Positions 6,590-13,148 of a stretch of 13,180 nt of DNA are shown piece after piece. Position 1 is the stretch's first letter, and the number at the start of each line of letters is the position of its first letter. The position numbers and the translations under genes were made by a program. This DNA comes from DAOTXR01 sp034435375 (GTDB lineage Bacteria; Chloroflexota; Anaerolineae; Aggregatilineales; UBA3940), in the NCBI GenBank assembly GCA_034435375.1, contig DAOTXR010000095.1:1-13180 (forward strand). The letters are read 5' to 3'. The notes beneath the pieces were generated by a model. The model ran no database searches, was not told the DNA's origin, and saw only the letters and a list, made by a program, of their open reading frames with translations.

Positions 6590-7497
6590 GGCTCTTGCCT
6601 CTGTGTGATTAACATCACCCAGTCGCCCATCTGGCGCTGGCCCAGCAGATGTAGGTCGATGGAGTTGAGTGCAGCTATGACTTCGGCAGCCTGCTCGTCA
6701 ATGATACCAGAGAAGATAAACTTCCCATAGGGCCAGATCACATGTTGAAGCCCCTGGGGAGCCAACTCAAGAATGATTTTAGCCGTCAGGTTGGCCATGG
6801 CGAAGTCGAAGTGCCGGGCGGTGGTCCGCAGGCTATCGAGCGATCCGTGCAGAACGATGACTCTGTCCGACACCCCATTGCGTTCGACGTTCTCCTGAGC
6901 TACTTGCACCGCCATTTCGTCGGTGTCTAGTGCCAACACACGATAGCATCCCAGCTTAGCTGCAGCTATCGCCAGGATGCCCGATCCCGTGCCGAGGTCG
7001 ACCATACAGGTGCCCGGCTTGGCAAACCATTCGCAGGCCTGCAAACATAGCTGAGTGGTGGGGTGGGTGCCAGTTCCGAAGGCCATGCCCGGGTCCATCT
7101 CGATGACGATGTCATCAGAGCCGATTTCGGCGTTGGCCCAGGCTGGCTTGATCAGCAGATGCTGCCCGACCCGGATGGGATGATAGTGGCGCTTCCAGGC
7201 ATCCGCCCAGTCTTCCTCATTCACGATGCGAAATGTGGGGGCCGGGATGGGATAAAGACGGTCCAGGTAGTGTAGCGCCTCCTCAATTTTGCGCTGTACA
7301 TCGGGGGCCTCAGAGTTGTTGGGAATATATCCCCGCACTACCAGCGGGCCAGGCGGTCGTGGCTCGTCCTCCCAGGCTTCTTTGGGGCATGGATGCTCGA
7401 TGGCGATTCCCTGGTGCACGTAGCGACTAAGCACATCGGCCACAGCCTCTGCGCCCTCACCATCGACGGCTAGGGAGATCTCAATCCACTCACTCAT
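6586..7497 (-). CDS. prmA: Ribosomal protein L11 methyltransferase
   Basis: PrmA trimethylates ribosomal protein uL11 using S-adenosylmethionine. The 303-residue product has the family's N-terminal substrate-recognition domain (about 1-95) and the linker EEDWADAWKRHYHPIRVG (94-111). It also has the PrmA signature MDPGMAFGTGTHPTTQLCL (134-152), SAM motif I DLGTGSGILAIAA (167-179) with acidic D191 after it, and the later ANLTAKIILELAP. Length is normal. The ATG at 7497 matches family N-termini but has no Shine-Dalgarno; a promoter ends 6 nt before it, which suggests a leaderless message (see the promoter entry). The gene follows dnaJ, the order known from many Firmicutes (hrcA-grpE-dnaK-dnaJ-prmA). 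It overlaps the downstream phosphotransferase gene by 4 nt. Confidence 0.95.
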   Translation of the reverse strand: MSEWIEISLAVDGEGAEAVADVLSRYVHQGIAIEHPCPKEAWEDEPRPPGPLVVRGYIPNNSEAPDVQRKIEEALHYLDRLYPIPAPTFRIVNEEDWADAWKRHYHPIRVGQHLLIKPAWANAEIGSDDIVIEMDPGMAFGTGTHPTTQLCLQACEWFAKPGTCMVDLGTGSGILAIAAAKLGCYRVLALDTDEMAVQVAQENVERNGVSDRVIVLHGSLDSLRTTARHFDFAMANLTAKIILELAPQGLQHVIWPYGKFIFSGIIDEQAAEVIAALNSIDLHLLGQRQMGDWVMLITQRQEP

Positions 7498-7503
7498 GCT
7501 GCT

Positions 7504-7532
7504 ATTGTACTGGGGAAGCTGTGTATATTCAA
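7504..7532 (-). promoter_or_regulatory. Candidate promoter giving a leaderless prmA transcript
   Basis: On the minus strand, TTGAAT (complement of 7527-7532) and TACAAT (complement of 7504-7509, 5 of 6) are 17 nt apart. Six bases separate TACAAT from the prmA ATG, so transcription would begin at or next to the A of the start codon. The absence of any Shine-Dalgarno before prmA agrees with this. A direct repeat TTCAAACCT (plus strand 7528-7536 and 7539-7547, 11-bp period) overlaps the -35 box. Confidence 0.5.
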
Positions 7533-7564
7533 ACCTATTTCAAACCTTGGGACCTTCGGCGTAA

Positions 7565-7587
7565 CGATCCACCCAAAGAGTGGATCG
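7565..7587 (-). other. Hairpin immediately after the dnaJ stop codon
   Basis: CGATCCAC (7565-7572) and GTGGATCG (7580-7587) form a perfect 8-bp stem with a 7-nt loop, starting one base after dnaJ ends. In the transcript it is followed by TTACG rather than a T-run, so it could be at most a weak or partial terminator, or a 3'-end stabiliser between dnaJ and prmA. Confidence 0.5.
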
Positions 7588-7588
7588 G

Positions 7589-8743
7589 CTATTCTCCCCC
7601 CAGCCAGTCCAGCACACGCTCGAAGAACCCCTTCTCGTTGGCAGGAGGAATAACGGCCTCGCCGAGAGTTGCCCCCAGAGCTTCGAACAGCTCACGCTGC
7701 TCGGCGGTCAAACGGCGGGGGATATCGACCTCAACCATCACCTGAAGATTACCTGCGCCCGAGTGAGATCCGTCCTGGCGCAGGCGAGGCACGCCTTTGC
7801 CCTTGATCACAAAGACCTGTCCAGATTGAGTGCCAGACGGAATCTCCAGGTCCATGTCCGTCTCGCCCTCCTGGGTTAGGATGGGGACCTTGAGGGTGTG
7901 ACCCAGCGCGGCCTGTGCAACGTTGATTTGCAGCTTGATGAACAGGTCATCGCCACGGCGGCGGAAGTATTTGTGGGGACGCACTACCAGGAAAATGTGG
8001 AGGTTGCCTGGCGGGCCGCCATTGGCACCTGGCTCGCCCTCGCCGGAGATGCGGATCCGGGTGCCCTGATCTACGCCTGCTGGGATGCTGACTGTCATGC
8101 GGCGGCTCTCTCGCACATAGCCCTGACCGCTGCATGTGCGACACGGAGACGTAATCACCTCGCCAGTGCCGCCGCAATCTGGGCAGGAGATGATGTTGAC
8201 CATCTGGCCCAGAAAAGTCTGCGTGCGCTGCCGAACCTCACCTGCACCGTGGCAGGTGGGACAGCGCATGGGCGTGGTGCCTGGTTCGGTGCGTAGCCCT
8301 TTGCATGCTGGGCAGAGGCCAGTGCGCTGGAACTCAATCTGGCGCTCGGTGCCGAAAATTGCTTCTTCAAAGTCGATGGTCAACCGAACTTCGATGTCCT
8401 GTCCACGGCGAGGCGCTCGCCGTGAACGCCCGGTGGCACGGAAGGCAGCTCCAAACAGCTCATCGATGATGTCCGAGTAGGCGCCGAAGCCACTAAACGG
8501 GTCGGCAGCCGCCGCGCCGTTGACAGCGGCGTGACCATAGCGATCATAGGCAGCGCGTTTATCCGGGTCACTGAGCACCTCGTAGGCCTCGTTGACCTCC
8601 TTGAACCTCTCCTCGGCGTCAGACTCTTTATTCACGTCAGGATGATACTGGCGTGCCTTACGGCGGAACGCCTTCTTGATCTCGTCCTGCGTGGCACTCC
8701 GTGAGACGCCTAGGATCTCGTAGTAATCGCGCTTACCTGCCAT
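7589..8743 (-). CDS. dnaJ: Co-chaperone DnaJ (Hsp40, class A)
   Basis: DnaJ delivers unfolded clients to DnaK and stimulates its ATPase. The 384-residue product has a J domain (1-70) with HPD at 34-36. A short, poor G/F linker (about 71-105) with only PFSGFGAY follows. The cysteine-rich zinc region (144-208) has four CxxC pairs at C144/C147, C161/C164, C187/C190 and C201/C204. The C-terminal client-binding domains end in ERVLDWLGG. The first zinc repeat reads CPACKGLR instead of CxxCxGxG; the other three are canonical (CPTCHGAG, CPDCGGTG, CRTCSGQG). Upstream bases show only a weak ribosome site (GGTGGG about 12 nt before ATG). It lies 274 bp from dnaK, and a TATAAT in that gap may give extra transcription. 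Confidence 0.97.
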   Translation of the reverse strand: MAGKRDYYEILGVSRSATQDEIKKAFRRKARQYHPDVNKESDAEERFKEVNEAYEVLSDPDKRAAYDRYGHAAVNGAAAADPFSGFGAYSDIIDELFGAAFRATGRSRRAPRRGQDIEVRLTIDFEEAIFGTERQIEFQRTGLCPACKGLRTEPGTTPMRCPTCHGAGEVRQRTQTFLGQMVNIISCPDCGGTGEVITSPCRTCSGQGYVRESRRMTVSIPAGVDQGTRIRISGEGEPGANGGPPGNLHIFLVVRPHKYFRRRGDDLFIKLQINVAQAALGHTLKVPILTQEGETDMDLEIPSGTQSGQVFVIKGKGVPRLRQDGSHSGAGNLQVMVEVDIPRRLTAEQRELFEALGATLGEAVIPPANEKGFFERVLDWLGGE

Positions 8744-8787
8744 AAAGGATCACCCACCATCGAAAGATGACACGCCAGAGTCACAAC

Positions 8788-8812
8788 ATTATAGCGCGGG
8801 TTGGTGTATCAA
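8788..8812 (-). promoter_or_regulatory. Possible internal promoter for dnaJ
   Basis: A perfect TATAAT lies on the minus strand (complement of 8788-8793), 44 nt before the dnaJ start. The nearest -35-like hexamer, TTGATA (complement of 8807-8812), is only 13 nt away, too short for a standard sigma-70 promoter, and hexamers at 16-18 nt are poor. Treat it as a -10 box with an uncertain partner. Confidence 0.3.
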
Positions 8813-8869
8813 TTCCATAATCCGCTGCTGGATAGGTAACGCATGGGTCTGAGGTCGTGGCCAGAGAGT

Positions 8870-8903
8870 ACAGCAGGGGCAAGATGTGTCCTGCCCCTGC
8901 TGT
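8870..8903. repeat. Perfect 12-bp inverted repeat between dnaK and dnaJ
   Basis: ACAGCAGGGGCA (8870-8881) and TGCCCCTGCTGT (8892-8903) are exact reverse complements around a 10-nt loop. No T-run follows on either strand. The GCAGGGG/CCCCTGC core matches the palindrome at 3190-3225, suggesting one family of intergenic hairpins. It may stabilise or attenuate the message between dnaK and dnaJ. Confidence 0.7.
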
Positions 8904-8925
8904 GATCCCCCTGATCTATGTGATG

Positions 8926-8944
8926 AGCAGGGACAAGCCCTGCT
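8926..8944. repeat. Second small hairpin in the dnaK-dnaJ gap
   Basis: AGCAGGG (8926-8932) pairs with CCCTGCT (8938-8944) around a 5-nt loop. It lies 22 bp from the larger inverted repeat and shares the GCAGGG motif, so the two may be parts of one repeat unit of about 75 bp. Confidence 0.5.
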
Positions 8945-9017
8945 TCGGTGTGCCATCTGCCGCATTTACAGGTTTGACCGAAAGCGATTTCGATCAAATA
9001 CTGGATGCGCATCAGAT

Positions 9018-10892
9018 TCAGTCCACGACCTCACCCTCGACGACATCCTCGCCGGATTCGCCCCTGTCGCTGCCAGCCGCGCTGCTGGCGGCTTGCTCAT
9101 ACATAGAAGCGCCTAGCGTCTGGATCTGGCGCATCAGGTCATCCGTCAGGCGTCGTAGTTCGTCGACGTCGTCTCGACTCAGGGCCGCGCGCAGCGCGTC
9201 AACCTTTTGCTGGGTGACCTTCTTGGCCTCCTCCGGAAGCTGTTCACTGTAATCGCGCATCATCTTCTCGGCGGTATAGATGGCGCTGTCGGCAGCGTTA
9301 CGTACTTCCTGGGCCTGGCGGCGGCGGGCGTCCTCTTCTGCGTGCTGTTCGGCCTCTTTGACCATGCGCTGGATCTCCGCCTCTGAGAGGCCGCTGGAAG
9401 CCGTGATCGTGATCTTCTGCTGGCGACCTGTGGCCTTGTCTTTGGCTGACACGTTCAGGATGCCGTCGGCGTCGATGTCAAATGTGACCTCGATCTGGGG
9501 CACGCCTCGCGGTGCGGGTGGAATGCCGTCCAGGATGAAGCGACCCAGCGACTTGTTGTCAGCTGCCATAGGACGTTCGCCCTGCACCACATGAATCTCA
9601 ACCTGCATCTGGCCGTCGGAGGCCGTGCTGAAGATCTGACTTTTCGCCACCGGGATGGTGGTATTGCGCTCAATGAGGGGCGTCGCCACGCCGCCAAGGG
9701 TCTCGACGCTCAGGGTGAGAGGCGTCACGTCGAGCAACAGGATGTCCTTGACATCCCCGCCCAACACGCCGGCCTGGATGGCTGCCCCCAGCCCGACTAC
9801 CTCATCGGGGTTGACGCCTTTGTGCGGCTCTTTGCCGAATAGCTCGGAGACGGCGCGCTGTACAGCGGGCATGCGGGTCATGCCACCGACCAGGATTACC
9901 TCATCGATGTCGGCGGCGGTCAGATTGGCGTCCTTGAGGGCCTGTCGGCATGGCTCAAGCGTGCGCCGGATCAGGTCTTCGGTGAGTTGCTCAAGCTTGG
10001 CGCGAGTGAGTGTCATCTGGAGATGCTTGGGGCCGCTCGCATCTGCCGTGATGTAGGGCAGGTTGATCTCGGTCTCAAGCTTGATCGACAGCTCCTTCTT
10101 GGCGTTCTCCGCGGCCTCTTTGAGGCGCTGAAGGGCAGGCTTGTCCTTGCGCAGGTCGATGCCTTCCAGGCGCTGGAACTCGTCTGCCAACCAGTCGATG
10201 ATGCGCTGGTCAAAGTCGTCGCCGCCCAGGAAGGTATCGCCGTTGGTGGAACGGACCTCGAATACACCTTCGCCCACATCCAGGATGCTGATGTCGAACG
10301 TACCACCGCCCAGGTCATAGACGGCAATCGTCTGATCCTTCTTCTTGTCCAGCCCATAGGCCAGCGATGAAGCCGTTGGCTCGTTGATGATGCGCAGCAC
10401 GTCCAGCCCGGCAATGCGGCCTGCGTCTTTGGTGGCCTGGCGCTGGCTGTCATTGAAGTATGCTGGGACGGTGATCACTGCTTGAGTGACCTCCTCACCC
10501 AGGTAAGCCTCGGCGTCGCGCTTCATTTTTTGAAGGATCATAGCCGAGATCTCGGGCGGAGAGTATTCTTTGCCGCCCATCATCACCCGTACGTCACCAT
10601 TAGAGGCCTTGGTGACCTTGTAAGGGGCGCGGCTCGTGGCGCGCTGTACCTCGGGGTCGGAGAACTTCCGCCCCATGAAGCGCTTGATTGAGAACAGCGT
10701 GTTCTCGCTGTTCACGACGGCCTGGCGTTTGGCCAGCTCGCCAACCAACAGTTGGCCGCTCTTGTCAATGGCCACCACTGACGGGAAGAGCCGTCCGCCC
10801 TCTGCGGATGGGATTACTACTGGTTCGCCGCCTTCCATTATGCATACGACCGAGTTGGTCGTTCCCAGGTCAATTCCGATGATTTTGCCCAT
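9018..10892 (-). CDS. dnaK: Chaperone DnaK (Hsp70)
   Basis: DnaK is the ATP-driven Hsp70 chaperone that binds exposed hydrophobic segments. The 624-residue product is standard length. It shows phosphate loop 1 IGIDLGTTNSVV (5-16), EPTASSLAYG (171-180), phosphate loop 2 DLGGGTFD (193-200), the adenosine motif VGGMTRMP (335-342) and the interdomain linker DILLLDVTPL (383-392). These are followed by the substrate-binding domain and a charged C-terminal lid. It ends VEGEVVD, a degenerate form of the usual acidic tail. The start follows a close AGGAA (3 nt) and a further GGGAG (12 nt), both in the 159-bp gap after grpE. I saw no CIRCE or convincing promoter in that gap (10893-11051), only a 10-bp palindrome TCTTTAAAGA (10964-10973). 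Expression is therefore probably from the hrcA promoter. Confidence 0.98.
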   Translation of the reverse strand: MGKIIGIDLGTTNSVVCIMEGGEPVVIPSAEGGRLFPSVVAIDKSGQLLVGELAKRQAVVNSENTLFSIKRFMGRKFSDPEVQRATSRAPYKVTKASNGDVRVMMGGKEYSPPEISAMILQKMKRDAEAYLGEEVTQAVITVPAYFNDSQRQATKDAGRIAGLDVLRIINEPTASSLAYGLDKKKDQTIAVYDLGGGTFDISILDVGEGVFEVRSTNGDTFLGGDDFDQRIIDWLADEFQRLEGIDLRKDKPALQRLKEAAENAKKELSIKLETEINLPYITADASGPKHLQMTLTRAKLEQLTEDLIRRTLEPCRQALKDANLTAADIDEVILVGGMTRMPAVQRAVSELFGKEPHKGVNPDEVVGLGAAIQAGVLGGDVKDILLLDVTPLTLSVETLGGVATPLIERNTTIPVAKSQIFSTASDGQMQVEIHVVQGERPMAADNKSLGRFILDGIPPAPRGVPQIEVTFDIDADGILNVSAKDKATGRQQKITITASSGLSEAEIQRMVKEAEQHAEEDARRRQAQEVRNAADSAIYTAEKMMRDYSEQLPEEAKKVTQQKVDALRAALSRDDVDELRRLTDDLMRQIQTLGASMYEQAASSAAGSDRGESGEDVVEGEVVD

Positions 10893-11051
10893 AAGTTCCT
10901 ATTGCTCCCTCTTCGCTATGGTATAAAGGGCTTATGCGCTAAGTGTTTTATCAAAAGCATTCCTCTTTAAAGAAATACCTTTGACGAAACCTCAGGCTTG
11001 GCCGAGAACACTCCTGACTGAACGCTTAAGGTGTGCCAGGGACAATCCGAA

Positions 11052-11609
11052 TCAGGTAGACACGACGACCATGGCCGCACGCAGCACACGGTTGTCGATC
11101 AGATAACCTTTACGAAGGACCTCTAGCACCATGCCAGGCTCCACAGCCGGATCGGATCGCTGCATCACAGCTTCGTGCCGCTCCGGGTCAAACGGCTGAC
11201 CAGCAGCTTCGATTTCCACGACTCCCATCTCGGTCAGGCCCGTCTGAAATTTGCGGTGGATCAGCCGCAGCCCTTCGACCCATTCATGGCCGTCCAGGTC
11301 GGGGGGCAGGGTCTCCATGGCGCGGTCAAGATCGTCCAGCACGGGCAACAGCGCAGCAATCACATCTCCTCGAAGCTGGGTGCGCACCAAGTCGCGTTCG
11401 CGCTCGACGCGCTTTTTGTAGTTAGCCAGCTCGGCTCGCGCTCGCTGCCATCCGTCCAGGTATTCGGCAACCTGGACCTGAGCCTGAGCTAGCTGGGCCT
11501 CGAGATCAGCCTGTTCCTCCTGTTCAGCCTCAGCTTGCCCAGCTTCCTGAGTTTCCGGCGTCTCGGCCTGGATGATCTCCGGTTGCTCTGCCGCCTGTTC
11601 GTCGCTCAC
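11052..11609 (-). CDS. grpE: Nucleotide exchange factor GrpE
   Basis: GrpE releases ADP from DnaK and resets its client cycle; it works as a dimer through a long helix. I start it at GTG 11609 (185 residues), 8 nt behind a GGGAG site (complement of 11618-11622). The frame is open to an ATG at 11702, but that start has no ribosome site and would place a perfect inverted repeat inside the coding region. The N-terminal third is rich in Glu, Gln and Ala. It leads into the coiled-coil segment with WQRARAELANYKKRVERER, and then the conserved C-terminal beta domain with AGQPFDPERHEAVMQ and VLEVLRKGYLIDNRVLRAAM. It sits between hrcA and dnaK in the HrcA-controlled operon. Confidence 0.95.
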   Translation of the reverse strand: MSDEQAAEQPEIIQAETPETQEAGQAEAEQEEQADLEAQLAQAQVQVAEYLDGWQRARAELANYKKRVERERDLVRTQLRGDVIAALLPVLDDLDRAMETLPPDLDGHEWVEGLRLIHRKFQTGLTEMGVVEIEAAGQPFDPERHEAVMQRSDPAVEPGMVLEVLRKGYLIDNRVLRAAMVVVST

Positions 11610-11650
11610 TTGTCGTTTCTCCCTATGCCACCTGAGTGTGGTTGCGAGTG

Positions 11651-11678
11651 GATGTTGTGGGTGCAACGCCACAACATC
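11651..11678 (-). promoter_or_regulatory. Perfect hairpin between hrcA and grpE
   Basis: GATGTTGTGG (11651-11660) and CCACAACATC (11669-11678) are exact complements with an 8-nt loop, lying 42 nt before the preferred grpE start. No T-tract follows. In Bacillus subtilis the dnaK operon message is known to be processed between hrcA and grpE; a structure here could mark an equivalent site, which is inference. Confidence 0.6.
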
Positions 11679-11740
11679 GCCGCGATTGTAGCTGGGCTGC
11701 ATTAGATCAGCGTTAGAGCAATGTGTTTCTGATGTTTCTC

Positions 11741-12853
11741 TTACACAGCCTGCTGCGGGTCCCCGTCGCTATACAGCTCGATCAGCATGTCGCTCATCAG
11801 CCCTGCGACGTAACGTACTGCCGAGATCGCACGCCCATAGTGGAGCCGCGTGGGACCCAGCACACCCAGCGTGCCTGTGGCCTGGCCTTCAACGCCATAG
11901 CGGGAAAGGATCATTGACGTCTTGTTTAGTTCCTCCCAGCGCCCCTCGCCGCCGATCATGACGCGCACACCAGATCCCCCCAGCTTCAGTGCCTCGGCCA
12001 GCACCTCCTCAAGCAGAGTGCGCTCTTCAATCAGACGCAGAGCTTGGCGTGCTCCAACACCGTCGACTTCGGCCAGATAGCGGCTAAGGCCCTCGCGCTG
12101 CTGTGCATCAGTGACCTCTGCCTGATCCAGCAGGTGGGTGGGATCCAGAATGTTGGCCAATCCGTCGACCAGCACAGCCTGGTGCCGGCGGTCGGCCTTG
12201 TTGAGGAGGTCGGCCACGAGTTCCATGACTTCCTGTTCCAGAGCGGGTTGATGGGCGCTCTGGGCACGGACCTGGTTGCTGCGCATGCCGGCGCACAGGG
12301 CGTTGATAGTGCAGGCAGCCTCAGTCAGTCTATCTTGCACAATGGGCTCGGCCAAAGTGAGCATCTGCTGTCGCACATCCCCGCCATCGATCACGAGGAC
12401 CAGCAGCACCAGCCGCCCCTGGGTGTGGATCAGCTCCAGATGCTTAAAACGGACCTCGGCGGCCTGGGGTGAAGTAACCAGCGAGGCGCTGCGTGCCGTG
12501 TTGGCCAGCACTGAGGCTGCCAGACGTAGCCATTGCTCGATGTCAAAGCGGACTTGGTGAAACTGGTGTCGGATTGTACGTTGCTCAGCAGGTGTCAGTT
12601 CGCTGTCGCTGATGAGCTTCTGCACGAAGTAGCGGTACCCCTCCTCGGTCGGGATGCGTCCTGCCGAGGTGTGGGGCGACTGGATCAAGCCCTGTTCTTC
12701 GAGCACAACCATGTCGTTGCGCACCGTAGCCGAGCTGACTGCCAAGCCGTAGTCCTTGACCAGGGCCTTAGAACTGACCGGTATGGGGGTTTTGACATAT
12801 TCGCGGATGATCAGGCTGAGAATATGTTCCTGGCGTTTGGTAAGTTCTGCCAT
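11741..12853 (-). CDS. hrcA: Heat-inducible transcription repressor HrcA
   Basis: HrcA binds CIRCE operators to repress dnaK and groE operons and depends on GroEL for activity. The 370-residue product is a little longer than the usual 340-350. The N-terminal winged helix starts ELTKRQEHILSLIIREYV and includes the recognition region SSATVRNDM (40-48) and the wing signature HTSAGRIPTEEGYRYF (61-76). The C-terminal end has the family pattern IGGEGRWEELNKTSMI and GTLGVLGPTRLHYGRAIS. The ATG at 12853 is preceded by AGGAG with 9 nt spacing, and a perfect CIRCE lies 16 nt upstream. The operon is therefore autoregulated. grpE follows after 131 bp, counting from the preferred GTG. Confidence 0.97.
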   Translation of the reverse strand: MAELTKRQEHILSLIIREYVKTPIPVSSKALVKDYGLAVSSATVRNDMVVLEEQGLIQSPHTSAGRIPTEEGYRYFVQKLISDSELTPAEQRTIRHQFHQVRFDIEQWLRLAASVLANTARSASLVTSPQAAEVRFKHLELIHTQGRLVLLVLVIDGGDVRQQMLTLAEPIVQDRLTEAACTINALCAGMRSNQVRAQSAHQPALEQEVMELVADLLNKADRRHQAVLVDGLANILDPTHLLDQAEVTDAQQREGLSRYLAEVDGVGARQALRLIEERTLLEEVLAEALKLGGSGVRVMIGGEGRWEELNKTSMILSRYGVEGQATGTLGVLGPTRLHYGRAISAVRYVAGLMSDMLIELYSDGDPQQAV

Positions 12854-12869
12854 GATCCCCGACTCCTGG

Positions 12870-12896
12870 TTAGCACTCTATACCAGAGAGTGCTAA
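12870..12896 (-). promoter_or_regulatory. CIRCE operator (HrcA binding site)
   Basis: The sequence is the exact consensus TTAGCACTC-N9-GAGTGCTAA: left arm 12870-12878, spacer 12879-12887, right arm 12888-12896. It falls just after the predicted transcription start and 16 nt before the hrcA ATG. HrcA bound here would block transcription until heat or misfolded protein draws GroEL away. Confidence 0.98.
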
Positions 12897-12911
12897 CTCG
12901 TGCGTTTTGTG

Positions 12912-12941
12912 ATCCTACCATGAAGGTCGAAGCGTTGTCAA
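12912..12941 (-). promoter_or_regulatory. Promoter of the hrcA-grpE-dnaK-dnaJ-prmA operon
   Basis: On the minus strand, a perfect TTGACA (complement of 12936-12941) and TAGGAT (complement of 12912-12917, 4 of 6) are 18 nt apart. The predicted start near 12905 places CIRCE within the first 10-40 nt of the transcript, the usual CIRCE arrangement. This implies a housekeeping sigma factor with repressor control rather than a heat-shock sigma. Confidence 0.75.
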
Positions 12942-13103
12942 ACAAGACGAACTTGGCAAATCGTTGGCGACCGTGGTGTGCGCCTCATTCCTGAGATCTG
13001 GGTCGGAGGCAGGGCGGGTGGTGGCAGCCTGATCGATGGGTTGCTGGGCCTGCGGCTAGGGAAGGTGAAAGATCGTGAGGATGGGCGTGTGCCGCAGTCG
13101 TAG
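12924..13103 (+). pseudogene. Possible C-terminal remnant of an SPFH/flotillin-like protein
   Basis: One plus-strand frame is open from a TGA at 12921 to a TAG at 13101 and contains no usable start before a GTG at 12978. Its central part reads GDRGVRLIPEIWVGG, then AGGGSLIDGLLGLRLGKVKD. This resembles the tail of bacterial flotillin/SPFH proteins: a conserved V-P-E/Q strand, a Gly-rich linker, then a short hydrophobic LLG helix. Codon third positions look coding-like. No SPFH domain precedes it; the upstream bases are the hrcA promoter. If the match is real it is a truncated relic. I made the match from memory and it may be coincidental; an overlapping minus-strand frame (12938-13171) looks random. 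Confidence 0.3.
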
Positions 13104-13148
13104 GGGGCCGTGTCAGCGCTCAATCTGACCACACATCCATCGTCCGCG

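Noticed and set aside
10013..10453. 146-residue minus-strand open frame inside dnaK
   Set aside because: It is an out-of-frame shadow of dnaK with Ser/Arg/Thr-biased composition typical of GC-rich antisense or shifted frames.
10893..11051. A separate dnaK promoter or second CIRCE in the grpE-dnaK gap
   Set aside because: No inverted CIRCE arms are present. TTGATA on the minus strand has no -10 at acceptable spacing. Only a small TCTTTAAAGA palindrome stands out.
11610..11702. 31-residue N-terminal extension of GrpE from ATG 11702
   Set aside because: It has no ribosome site, includes a perfect inverted repeat, and the GTG at 11609 has GGGAG at proper spacing.
12533..12994. 153-residue plus-strand open frame opposite hrcA
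   Set aside because: Most of it is antisense to conserved HrcA sequence and it runs through the CIRCE and promoter.
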